From an uncultured Lachnospiraceae bacterium (GTDB lineage: Bacteria > Bacillota > Clostridia > Lachnospirales > Lachnospiraceae), in NCBI GenBank assembly GCA_900553305.1, contig USDI01000022.1, positions 1 through 19,871 on the forward strand: 19,871 nucleotides of DNA. Direction: 5' to 3'. Position 1 is the stretch's first letter, and the number at the start of each line of letters is the position of its first letter. The notes beneath the pieces are model-generated. The model did no database searches. It worked only from the letters and a program-made list of their open reading frames with translations, and was not told the DNA's origin. The translations under genes and the position numbers were made by a program. This document shows positions 1 to 6,441 of the stretch, one piece after another.

Positions 1-38
1 TCAAAAATATCTCTACCAAATACACTAGGCATCATCAT
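1..38 (-). CDS. Hsp20-family small heat shock protein, N-terminus only (partial)
   Basis: Only the first 12 codons lie in the window, reading MMMPSVFGRDIF before running off the left edge. An M-P-S-(V/I)-F-G start followed by a hydrophobic D/E-rich stretch is typical of clostridial Hsp20 (alpha-crystallin) chaperones, which hold unfolded proteins in the cytoplasm under heat stress. A clear ribosome binding site (GGAGG, complement of 47-51) sits 8 bases before the first ATG. Three ATG codons are stacked, and the first has the best spacing. The CIRCE element and sigma-A promoter upstream strongly support a heat-shock gene, although the crystallin domain itself is not visible. Identity therefore rests on 12 residues plus regulation. 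Confidence 0.7.
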   Translation of the reverse strand, partial: MMMPSVFGRDIF

Positions 39-178
39 AAGTCATTCCTCCATTCCATGTGATCTGTGTCATAATTATCAAAATTTATTTGAAACCCGGT
101 GGAAGATCTGATCTGCAATTACTTCTCATTTGGAAGGTCCTCACTGATCTTTGATCTCCTTTCCTTTGTTCTAAATGT

Positions 179-207
179 AATATAACACCTATTATTAGCA
201 CTGTCAA
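179..207 (-). promoter_or_regulatory. Sigma-A promoter of the hsp20 gene
   Basis: On the minus strand TTGACA (complement of 202-207) is followed after exactly 17 bases by TATATT (complement of 179-184). This is a near-consensus vegetative promoter. Transcription would start near 172 and leave a leader of about 130 bases before the hsp20 ATG at 38. The -35 box lies inside the CIRCE element, so a bound repressor would block polymerase. Confidence 0.85.
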
Positions 208-221
208 GAGGTGAGTGCTAA
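195..221. promoter_or_regulatory. CIRCE element (HrcA operator)
   Basis: The arms are TTAGCACTG (195-203) and GAGTGCTAA (213-221), separated by 9 bases. This matches the family consensus TTAGCACTC-N9-GAGTGCTAA with one mismatch in the left arm. It overlaps the -35 box of the minus-strand promoter that reads into hsp20, the standard arrangement for HrcA repression of class I heat-shock genes. HrcA itself is not in the window. Confidence 0.9.
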
Positions 222-250
222 TTTTTTTGTGAACTTTCTGTGAACAACTT

Positions 251-445
251 TCTGTGAATTGCCTCTGCGGACAGTCTTCCCGGGTTAAAATACACTTTAG
301 AGGCAATCACCACCTGATCACGGGCAATGTTCTTTTTAAGCGCATGTCCCAGATACTCTTCACTGGTTCCGGCAGAATAGCCGTTCGCCGTGTCAAAAAA
401 GTTGATGCCAAGGGAAAGCGCATCCTTAACGACCTGTTCCGTATG
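251..445 (-). pseudogene. Aldo/keto reductase fragment, truncated at both ends
   Basis: The open stretch matches the N-terminal third of a voltage-gated-channel-beta-type aldo/keto reductase. It contains the motif FFDTANGYSAGTSEEYLG and then VVIASKVYFNPGRLSAEAI. The Asp and Tyr of the family's catalytic tetrad lie in the first motif and the Lys in the SKV segment. The first barrel strand and start codon upstream are missing, and so are about 250 residues downstream including the catalytic His. The frame closes soon after the homology stops, next to the hsp20 promoter. No ribosome binding site is visible. There are no internal stops, so the loss looks recent or the remnant short. I read it as a deletion relic, not a functional peptide. 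Confidence 0.8.
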
Positions 446-532
446 GCTTATTATATTAATACACATATTACTCTCTGATTTTATCATACAACAATCCGGT
501 CAACAATATCGCCACAAAAAGCATGAAAAATT

Positions 533-560
533 TTTTTCACCACTTTGATTTTGCTATAAT
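533..560 (+). promoter_or_regulatory. Promoter of the fused two-component gene
   Basis: TATAAT at 555-560 is preceded by TGC, giving an extended -10 element. A weak -35 candidate TTTTTC lies at 533-538 with a 16-base spacer. The start site would fall near 567, downstream of an in-frame ATG at 523. This argues that translation begins at 601. Confidence 0.65.
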
Positions 561-600
561 GAGATTCAGAAGAACTATTTCAAAAGAAACGGAGAACACT

Positions 601-2271
601 ATGCGATTTGCAATTATAGATGATCTGGACGAGGAACGTGCACGGGCCTTGAAATTATTCGAAGAATACCGGGATGTCCGGCATGTGTCCTTTTTAATTG
701 ATGATTTCAGTAGTGGTGAGGACTTTCTTTCGAGCGAAGATCATATGGGCGATGCCTTTTCGGTACACGCTTTTGATTACCTGTTGAAGCCTCTGAATCA
801 GGACAGGCTCTTTACCTGCCTTGACGATTCCATGAAGCTTCTCCCTAAGCCTGAGGAATATCTTTCCTTTACCTCGAACGGACTTGAAATGCGACTGTTC
901 TATGGGAATATCGTTGTGCTTCAGGTTTCCGGACATTCCACAGTCCTGATAGATTCCACCGGGAAGGAATATTCTGTTTACTCCGCTTTTTCGGTTTTCA
1001 CTAAACCCCTTATGGAAGACTCGCGTTTTCTTCTTGTGAGCCGCGGTGTATTGATTAATATGGATTTTATGTCCGCCATTACAGCCCTTGTCCTTACCAT
1101 CGTAATCCCGGCAGGCGCCCTGATTGCTTCCGTAATTCATATTTCAGTAGATGCCGTGCTGCTTCCGTTAATTTTACTGCTGTTCATCTGCTATGAACAT
1201 GTATTAAAAAGCCATCTGTCTGTAAACGCTTCGGTATTCCTGCTGGTTATGGCCCTCATGTCATTTCCATCCATTATTGCGCTTTCCATTGATTGTCAGC
1301 TTCATCCGTGGGAAAATATATACTCTCCCTGTGTCCTTGTCAACATGATTCAGGTCGCTATCAGCTTCCTGTTCCTACTTATTTTCGGTCCGGTCTTTTC
1401 CAAATTTTTAAGTCAGTTGGTGGATCTTATTGATTCCCCGAAGATCTGGGCCGTTGCTTTGCCTGTTCCGATGATTTTTATTCTCCTTAACCTGCTCATG
1501 CAGCCCCGGGAATACAGCACCATGCACGTAAACCGGGTCTATGCCATGTATCTTTGTTATATTGTCCTGGCTTTCTTTTTGTTTGCCGTGATTTACAGTA
1601 TCTTTTACCTCATGGCAACAGAAATTCTGCGCAGTGCGGAGGATAAACAGCGCATCCGCTTTTTTGAAATGCAGGAAAGCCAGTATCTGGCACAGCAGCG
1701 TTACATTGCAGAATCCTCCCGCCAGCGTCACGACTTCCGCCAGCATCTGTCAAGTATTGCCCAGATGGTACAAAACAGAGCCTTCGACGAGCTGACTGGG
1801 TATCTGTCCGAATATCTCAATACGCTACCTGATAGTCAGACCATTTACTGTCAGAATGTTCCCGCGAACGCCCTGCTGAATTATTATGCTTCCATGATGG
1901 ATCAGGCACAGATCCGCCGCAACTGGAAAATCAGTCTGCCGGAGAATCTGCAAATTTCTGATCCGGAATTATGCTCCCTGCTTGGCAATCTGTTGGAAAA
2001 CGTCCTGCATGGCTGCCAGACACTTCCCACAGAAAACCGTTATCATAACTTTACCATCTGCTTAGAGCACGACCGTTTTCTGTATCTGGTGTCCTCCAAT
2101 AACTTTAACGGTGTAGTAAAGCAGAAGAATCATCAGTATCTGTCCACTCACAAGAACGGTTCCGGCATCGGTCTGTCCTCCATTGCAACGATTGCTGAAA
2201 AATACAATGGAATCGCCCAGTTCTCAAACACCGATGAAGAATTTCTTATAAATGTGGTCATGGACAAATAA
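601..2271 (+). CDS. Chimeric LytTR response regulator / AgrC-like histidine kinase (deletion fusion)
   Basis: From the ATG at 601 (ribosome binding site GGAG 8 bases upstream) the product is 556 residues. Residues 1-65 resemble a receiver domain: acidic pair D7-D8 and the HAFDYLLKP segment with K63. FSSGEDFL runs almost directly into DAFSVHAFDY, so about 35-40 residues carrying the phosphoacceptor Asp and switch Thr are missing. Residues 86-158 match a LytTR DNA-binding domain ending at the LINMDF strand, with its C-terminal edge absent. From about residue 160 the sequence becomes a polytopic sensor region with about six membrane segments to residue 340. It is followed by a DHp-like helix RQRHDFRQHL (H377), an N box GNLLENVLHGC (E466, N467) and a G box GSGIGLSS (520-527), as in AgrC/GHKL kinases. 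Normally these would be two adjacent genes. Two in-frame deletions explain the ORF best. A working LytTR regulator is unlikely; the kinase half could still be active but has no intact partner here. Confidence 0.8.
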   Translation: MRFAIIDDLDEERARALKLFEEYRDVRHVSFLIDDFSSGEDFLSSEDHMGDAFSVHAFDYLLKPLNQDRLFTCLDDSMKLLPKPEEYLSFTSNGLEMRLFYGNIVVLQVSGHSTVLIDSTGKEYSVYSAFSVFTKPLMEDSRFLLVSRGVLINMDFMSAITALVLTIVIPAGALIASVIHISVDAVLLPLILLLFICYEHVLKSHLSVNASVFLLVMALMSFPSIIALSIDCQLHPWENIYSPCVLVNMIQVAISFLFLLIFGPVFSKFLSQLVDLIDSPKIWAVALPVPMIFILLNLLMQPREYSTMHVNRVYAMYLCYIVLAFFLFAVIYSIFYLMATEILRSAEDKQRIRFFEMQESQYLAQQRYIAESSRQRHDFRQHLSSIAQMVQNRAFDELTGYLSEYLNTLPDSQTIYCQNVPANALLNYYASMMDQAQIRRNWKISLPENLQISDPELCSLLGNLLENVLHGCQTLPTENRYHNFTICLEHDRFLYLVSSNNFNGVVKQKNHQYLSTHKNGSGIGLSSIATIAEKYNGIAQFSNTDEEFLINVVMDK

Positions 2272-2275
2272 CTCC

Positions 2276-2533
2276 CTATTTCTTTAAGAAAGAGAAGAAG
2301 CCTTCCTTCTCATAGGGTTCGCTGCTGATCCCGTTTAAGGTATAACCGGTATTCTTGATGACTTCGGCAAGCTTTGCCTCATCAAGAGCCTCTTCACTGA
2401 TAACCTCGGTCTCGCCCTTTGCATGGGAAGAAGATACCTTCTTTACTGCAAACGCATTACGGATCGCATCATTTACGTGCGATTCGCACATTCCACACAT
2501 CATTCCATCAATTTTTAATACCGTCTTTGTCAT
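2276..2533 (-). CDS. Small heavy-metal-associated (HMA) domain protein, CopZ-like
   Basis: This 85-residue protein has a ferredoxin-like HMA fold. The metal site GMMCGMC carries C13 and C16 in the canonical CxxC loop. Such proteins bind Cu(I) and pass it to CopA or CsoR in the cytoplasm. The start at 2533 is chosen over an ATG 15 bases upstream because GGAGGA (complement of 2541-2546) lies within that upstream segment, 7-8 bases before 2533. The gene begins 23 bases after copA ends and is the last gene of the copper operon. It stops four bases from the convergent kinase gene, with no obvious terminator between them. A hydrophobic basic tail (GFFSFLKK) follows the domain. The metal motif resembles the C-terminal HMA of the neighbouring CopA more than the N-terminal one. 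CopZ-type function is inferred. Confidence 0.82.
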   Translation of the reverse strand: MTKTVLKIDGMMCGMCESHVNDAIRNAFAVKKVSSSHAKGETEVISEEALDEAKLAEVIKNTGYTLNGISSEPYEKEGFFSFLKK

Positions 2534-2556
2534 TTTCTTTTCCTCCATTTTTTTAA

Positions 2557-5145
2557 TTATTTAATAGATAATACCTTATATCCGGCTTCATCTACTGCCT
2601 TTTTGATCTGCTTTTCATTTAAGGCGCCTGCCATCGTCAGAATTGCGGTTCCCTCTTTATGACTGACAACCGCTTCTGAAATCTCCGGAAGTGCTTCCAG
2701 CGCAGTTCTTACATGATTTTCACAATGTTCACACATCATGCCTTTGATTTTGACCGTCACGGTCGATCCTGTTGTTCCATCTGCTGATTTATCTATTGCA
2801 TTGTTTTTTCCAGTCACATTCATCTGTGCAGATTGATTTTCTGCCACAGTCGTTTTCTTATGAAGCGGTCTGTCATGGGAACCGTCATGTACCTTACACA
2901 GATTTAACCGCAGTGCATTCGATACCACACAGAAGCTAGAAAGGCTCATAGCCGCTGCACCAAACATCGGATTTAAAGTAAGTCCCAACGCAACGAAGCA
3001 TCCTGCTGCCAGAGGAATTCCGATAATGTTGTAAATAAATGCCCAGAACAGGTTCTCATGAATATTCCGCAGGGTTGCACGGCTGAGACGAATCGCTGCC
3101 GGTACATCGGACAGGCGGCTCTTCATCAGTACCACATCAGCTGCATCAATGGCCACATCAGCTCCTGCTCCAATCGCAATTCCCACATCGGCACGGGTAA
3201 GCGCCGGAGCATCATTGATTCCGTCACCAACCATGGCGGTTACGCCCTGTTCCTTCAGCTTGCGAATCACACTTTCTTTTCCATCCGGAAGGACTCCTGC
3301 AATCACTTCATCCACGCCTGCCTTCCTACCAATTGCATTGGCGGTACGCTCGTTATCCCCGGTCAGCATAATGACACGGATTCCAAGCTTCCGTAATTCC
3401 TGAATGGCTTTCGGACTGTCTTCCTTCATGGTATCTGCAACTGCAATGATACCGAGCATTTTCCCATCCTTTGCAAACAATAACGGTGTTTTTCCCTGCT
3501 CTGCAAGATCTTCTGCCTGCCTGCGGAGTTCATCCGAAATGCCGGTCTGTTCACTGAGGAACTTCAGGCTTCCTCCAAGAAGCTGTTTTCCATTATTTAC
3601 TGCATGAAGTCCGTTTCCGGGAAGCGCTTCAAAGTCTGTAACCTCTGCCGGCTCCATGGAAAGCTCTTCACCACGGCGGATAATCGCTTTTGCAAGCGGA
3701 TGTTCACTCTTTGCTTCCAGCGAAACCGCCATGGAAAGCAGTTCATCCTCTGTAATGCTTTCTGCCGGAATCACATCGGTAACGGTTGGCTCTCCTGCGG
3801 TAATCGTTCCGGTCTTATCCAGTGCAACAATCTGTACCTTTCCGGCATTTTCAAGAATTGCAGCGGTCTTGAATAAGATACCGTTCTTCGCTCCCACACC
3901 GTTTCCGACCATAATTGCGACCGGTGTTGCAAGTCCCAATGCACACGGACAGCTGATTACGAGTACGGAGATTCCTCTTGCCAGTGCAAAGCTGAATTCC
4001 TTTCCAATCAAAAGCCATACGATAAAGGTCACCACCGCGATGGAAATAACTACCGGTACGAACACGCCGGATACTTTATCTGCGATCTTGGCGATCGGCG
4101 CCTTGGTTGCTGCTGCATCACTCACCATTTTGATGATCTGGGAAAGTGTCGTATCTACGCCAACCCTTGTCGCTTCACACCGGATGAAGCCGGACTGGTT
4201 AATGGTTGCTGCGGACACGCCATCGCCAACTGTTTTATCCACCGGAATGCTTTCTCCGGTAAGCGCTGCCTCATTGACGGCACTGCTTCCTTCTAAGATC
4301 ACGCCATCCACCGGAATATTTTCCCCCGGACGGACTACGAAAATATCTCCCTGATGTACCTGCTCAATCGGAACCGTAACCTCCTGTCCGTCACGTACAA
4401 CCGTTGCATTCTGCGGCGCAAGCTTCATCAGACTCTTTAAGGCATCGGTCGTTCTTCCCTTGGACTTGGCTTCCAGTGTCTTACCGACGGTAATCAAGGT
4501 CAGAATCATCGCTGCCGATTCAAAATAAAACTCATCCATGTACTGCATGACGGCATCCATGTCTCCGAGCGTCTGTGCCTTTGTCATCATAAACAGTGCA
4601 TACACACTCCACAGGAAGGAAGCCGAAGATCCCAACGCAACCAGCGTATCCATGTTGGGCGACCGGTGAATCAGCCCCTTAAATCCGCTGATGAAAAATT
4701 TCTGGTTGATCACCATGATAATGACTGTCAGTAAGAGCTGCACCAGTCCCATTGCCACATGATTTCCGTCAAACCAGTGGGGCAGTGGCCAGCCAAACAT
4801 CATATGTCCCATTGAAAAATACATCAATACCAACAGAAATACCACGGATGCAATCAATCGCTTGAGCAGAACCGGTGTCTCGTGATCTGCCAGTGCATCC
4901 ACATCGTTCTGTGCTCCACCGGCCTGATTTCCTTCTGCTGCGTTTCCGCCCTTTTTACTTGCTCCATATCCGGCCTGCTGCACCGCCTTAATAATGGCAT
5001 CCGGTGCTGCCGTTCCATCCACTGCCATGGAATTCGTCAGAAGACTCACATTGCAGGAGGTTACACCCGGCACCTTGGATACCGCCTTTTCCACTCTCGC
5101 CTGGCATGCAGCACAACTCATGCCTGTTACGTTATATTGTTCCAT
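2557..5145 (-). CDS. copA: Copper-exporting P1B-type ATPase CopA with N- and C-terminal HMA domains
   Basis: This 862-residue ATPase exports Cu(I) across the membrane. An N-terminal HMA domain has GMSCAAC (C11, C14). Two membrane segments lie near 93-145, then more pairs around 165-220. The actuator TGES is at 297-300, the intramembrane copper site CPC at 399-401, the phosphorylated Asp in DKTGT at D443, and the P1B signature HP at 482-483. TGDN is at 595-598, GDGINDAP at 640-647, and the last two helices carry YN (705-706) and MSLSS (733-737). This full set marks the Cu(I) subclass. After a low-complexity linker (about 752-795) a second HMA domain with MMCEHC (C805, C808) closes the protein; a C-terminal HMA is less common than N-terminal ones. 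The start is supported by AAGGTG about 9 bases upstream. It lies downstream of csoR across a 236-base gap of hairpin repeats and just before the CopZ-like gene, so copper induction through CsoR is expected. Confidence 0.96.
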   Translation of the reverse strand: MEQYNVTGMSCAACQARVEKAVSKVPGVTSCNVSLLTNSMAVDGTAAPDAIIKAVQQAGYGASKKGGNAAEGNQAGGAQNDVDALADHETPVLLKRLIASVVFLLVLMYFSMGHMMFGWPLPHWFDGNHVAMGLVQLLLTVIIMVINQKFFISGFKGLIHRSPNMDTLVALGSSASFLWSVYALFMMTKAQTLGDMDAVMQYMDEFYFESAAMILTLITVGKTLEAKSKGRTTDALKSLMKLAPQNATVVRDGQEVTVPIEQVHQGDIFVVRPGENIPVDGVILEGSSAVNEAALTGESIPVDKTVGDGVSAATINQSGFIRCEATRVGVDTTLSQIIKMVSDAAATKAPIAKIADKVSGVFVPVVISIAVVTFIVWLLIGKEFSFALARGISVLVISCPCALGLATPVAIMVGNGVGAKNGILFKTAAILENAGKVQIVALDKTGTITAGEPTVTDVIPAESITEDELLSMAVSLEAKSEHPLAKAIIRRGEELSMEPAEVTDFEALPGNGLHAVNNGKQLLGGSLKFLSEQTGISDELRRQAEDLAEQGKTPLLFAKDGKMLGIIAVADTMKEDSPKAIQELRKLGIRVIMLTGDNERTANAIGRKAGVDEVIAGVLPDGKESVIRKLKEQGVTAMVGDGINDAPALTRADVGIAIGAGADVAIDAADVVLMKSRLSDVPAAIRLSRATLRNIHENLFWAFIYNIIGIPLAAGCFVALGLTLNPMFGAAAMSLSSFCVVSNALRLNLCKVHDGSHDRPLHKKTTVAENQSAQMNVTGKNNAIDKSADGTTGSTVTVKIKGMMCEHCENHVRTALEALPEISEAVVSHKEGTAILTMAGALNEKQIKKAVDEAGYKVLSIK

Positions 5146-5218
5146 TACTCTGTCACCTTCTTTATTTGATCTTTTATTTATGTGAAAATATGGTCGTAAT
5201 TATTCAGAATCCATTCTT

Positions 5219-5379
5219 AAAACCAAATGTCTGCTTCGCAGCCGCTTGGTTTTCTTGCGTTCTTTTCAGACTCACAAATCCGTGCTTCGCACTTTTCATC
5301 CTGCTTCGCAGGATATTTGCTCGTTGACCTCACCGAAAACCAAATGTCTGCTTCGCAGCCGCTTGGTTTTCTTGCGTTC
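5219..5379. repeat. Intergenic hairpin repeat block between csoR and copA (two 44-bp direct repeats)
   Basis: Two identical 44-bp copies lie at 5219-5262 and 5336-5379. On the transcribed minus strand each folds as an outer stem AAAACCAA/TTGGTTTT around an inner stem CTGC-gaa-GCAG, and ends in TTTT like a terminator. Between them are two more mini-hairpins with the same triloop: GTGCTTCGCAC (5282-5292) and ATCCTGCTTCGCAGGAT (5298-5314). The block starts three bases after the csoR stop and sits inside the copper operon. It could attenuate or process the csoR-copA transcript, or be a copy of a dispersed palindromic repeat. A decision needs a genome-wide copy count. Confidence 0.85.
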
Positions 5380-5381
5380 GG

Positions 5382-5783
5382 TCACTTCATGAGTTTCTGA
5401 ATGGTGGAAACAAGTTCATCCACGACTTCATCCCGTCCTTCACGAATATCTCTTACCACACAGGTATGGATATGTGTCGCAAGAATTTCTTTATTAAAAG
5501 CATTCATCGCCGCACTGATCGCTGCCGACTGCACCAGAATATCATTACAATAGGCATCCTTTTCCAGCATCTGCTGTACACCACGCACCTGCCCTTCAAT
5601 TCTCTTCAACCGGTTAATCAATGCTTTCTTCTGTTCTTCCGAACGTAAGGTATGCTTCTCCATGCAATGGCAACATCGATTGCTGTTTTCCTGCTGGGCC
5701 TCCTTCTGTACTTCTTGTATTTCTTCCCTCATTTCTTCCTGCACTTCCAACTCTTTCTGTTGCTCTATGTTCCTGTTGCCCAT
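5382..5783 (-). CDS. csoR: CsoR-family copper-sensing repressor
   Basis: A 133-residue DUF156/CsoR protein that represses copper export genes until Cu(I) binds. The helical core starts at about residue 48 (EEQKKALINRLKRIEGQVRG). The Cu(I) ligands C79, H104 and C108 have exactly the 25 and 4 residue spacings of the Mycobacterium CsoR triad Cys36-His61-Cys65, which supports copper and not formaldehyde or sulfide sensing. Residues 1-47 form an extension: a Glu/Gln-rich, probably coiled-coil stretch followed by RCCHCMEKH, a Cys/His cluster found in some clostridial relatives. The start at 5783 is chosen because AGGAGG (complement of 5791-5796) lies 7 bases upstream. The same frame remains open to an ATG at 5858 that lacks a ribosome binding site. 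It is the first gene of the csoR-copA-HMA operon and is predicted to be autoregulated through the palindromes at 6081-6121. Confidence 0.95.
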   Translation of the reverse strand: MGNRNIEQQKELEVQEEMREEIQEVQKEAQQENSNRCCHCMEKHTLRSEEQKKALINRLKRIEGQVRGVQQMLEKDAYCNDILVQSAAISAAMNAFNKEILATHIHTCVVRDIREGRDEVVDELVSTIQKLMK

Positions 5784-5800
5784 CTGCTGTCCTCCTCTTT

Positions 5801-5985
5801 CTATTCTGTATTTGCTCAGTATTGGGCATATAAAAAATTTTTCTTCCATTCTACCCATGACTTCGCTTTACATTGGGTATTTCCACATCTTTTCGCTGTT
5901 CATACCCTCTGCTTCAATTTTCACTGGGTACTGGTGAATTATTTAATTCCCTATACCCATACACGCATCTTGTTCATCAGGCATT
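5801..5985 (-). repeat. Degenerate 51-bp tandem repeats in the csoR leader
   Basis: On the plus strand GGGYA occurs at 5824, 5875 and 5926, and TACCC at 5852, 5903 and 5954, each series spaced exactly 51 bases. The two best units (5852-5881 and 5903-5932) agree at about 21 of 30 positions. Each contains TACCC and GGGTA separated by 18 bases, which on the minus-strand RNA could pair as small hairpins. A poorer copy overlaps the csoR ribosome binding site, and another lies near 5980. Because 51 is a multiple of three, the units are in phase with csoR. The frame is broken by one TAA just upstream of 5858. The region is part of a transcribed leader of roughly 300 bases. Confidence 0.6.
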
Positions 5986-6080
5986 TGATATATTGAAGAT
6001 CAGACGTTTCATATATTTGAGATCTTATATCTGTAACATATCATGCGTATACTATATATCCCACAATTGTTCAATTTCAT

Positions 6081-6097
6081 ATACCCCTACCAGGTAT
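6081..6097. promoter_or_regulatory. Second, imperfect CsoR-type operator
   Basis: ATACCCCTACCAGGTAT keeps ATACC/GGTAT arms and agrees with the perfect palindrome at 6105-6121 at 12 of 17 positions. The two sites are exactly 24 bases apart. This one covers the expected transcription start of the csoR operon, so a bound repressor here would hinder open-complex formation. Confidence 0.65.
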
Positions 6098-6099
6098 TT

Positions 6100-6128
6100 A
6101 TAATATACCCCATTGGGGTATTTTGCAA
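6100..6128 (-). promoter_or_regulatory. Promoter of the csoR-copA-HMA operon
   Basis: On the minus strand TTGCAA (complement of 6123-6128) and TATTAT (complement of 6100-6105) are separated by 17 bases. The spacer is almost entirely the CsoR palindrome. Transcription would begin near 6093, giving a leader of about 310 bases before the csoR start at 5783. No other CsoR-like site was found directly before copA, so this promoter probably drives all three genes. Confidence 0.8.
6105..6121. promoter_or_regulatory. CsoR operator (perfect palindrome)
   Basis: ATACCCCATTGGGGTAT is a perfect dyad around a central T with C4/G4 tracts. This is the form expected for Cu-sensing CsoR operators of Firmicutes (TACCC...GGGTA type). 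It fills the spacer between the -35 and -10 boxes of the operon that encodes a CsoR with the intact C-H-C copper triad. Confidence 0.85.
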
Positions 6129-6228
6129 GTCCTATTTTAAAAATTGGGGAAAATATTAATCAACAATCAAAATACATTCCTATATTCTCAAATGATTCTC
6201 TGGTGCTCCTTCTCATATACATGAACTA

Positions 6229-6272
6229 AAAAAGGACTTCTCTGATACTCCGATCAGCAAAGTCCCTTTCTG
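6229..6272 (-). terminator. Terminator of the D,D-carboxypeptidase gene
   Basis: On the minus strand GGACTT (complement of 6260-6265) pairs with AAGTCC (complement of 6234-6239). A nested CTGAT/ATCAG stem lies inside, followed by TTTTTT. It lies about 175 bases past the stop codon at 6442. The span 6129-6228 shows no gene or site. Confidence 0.85.
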
Positions 6273-6300
6273 GTAAGCCGGCAGACCAGCTTACTTGCAT

Positions 6301-6380
6301 ATTTACTTATATACATATTTATTTACTTATATACTTATTTATTTACTCACATACTTATTTATTTACTCACTTATTTACTT
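6301..6380. repeat. Four copies of a 20-bp AT-rich tandem repeat
   Basis: The units 6301-6320, 6321-6340, 6341-6360 and 6361-6380 follow ATTTACTYAYATACTTATTT with a strict 20-base period. The first three differ at only a few positions and the fourth diverges in its second half. Looser TTTACT motifs continue to about 6425. The array lies between the carboxypeptidase stop codon and its terminator, so it is probably transcribed in the 3' untranslated region. No ORF or known function is evident. Confidence 0.9.
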
Positions 6381-6441
6381 ATAATTAATTGATTAATTTA
6401 TTTACTAATTTACTTAGTTACCTATTTACCCCGCTTATAGT

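Noticed and set aside
523..600. Earlier in-frame ATG at 523 for the two-component fusion
   Set aside because: It has no ribosome binding site and lies upstream of the extended -10 box at 555-560. The ATG at 601 has GGAG and starts directly with the receiver-type MRFAIIDD.
3656..4354. Long plus-strand open frame opposite copA (about 232 codons)
   Set aside because: It is antisense to conserved ATPase motifs, is Ser/Thr/Ile-rich without recognisable domains, and has no ribosome binding site. Typical shadow frame.
5784..5858. Extended csoR start at 5858
   Set aside because: The extra 25 codons lack a ribosome binding site. AGGAGG is placed 7 bases before 5783, and the extension consists of leader repeat sequence.
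5652..6103. Plus-strand frames over the csoR leader with repetitive aromatic peptides
   Set aside because: They are antisense to csoR and its leader, have no start signals, and simply reflect the 51-bp repeat.
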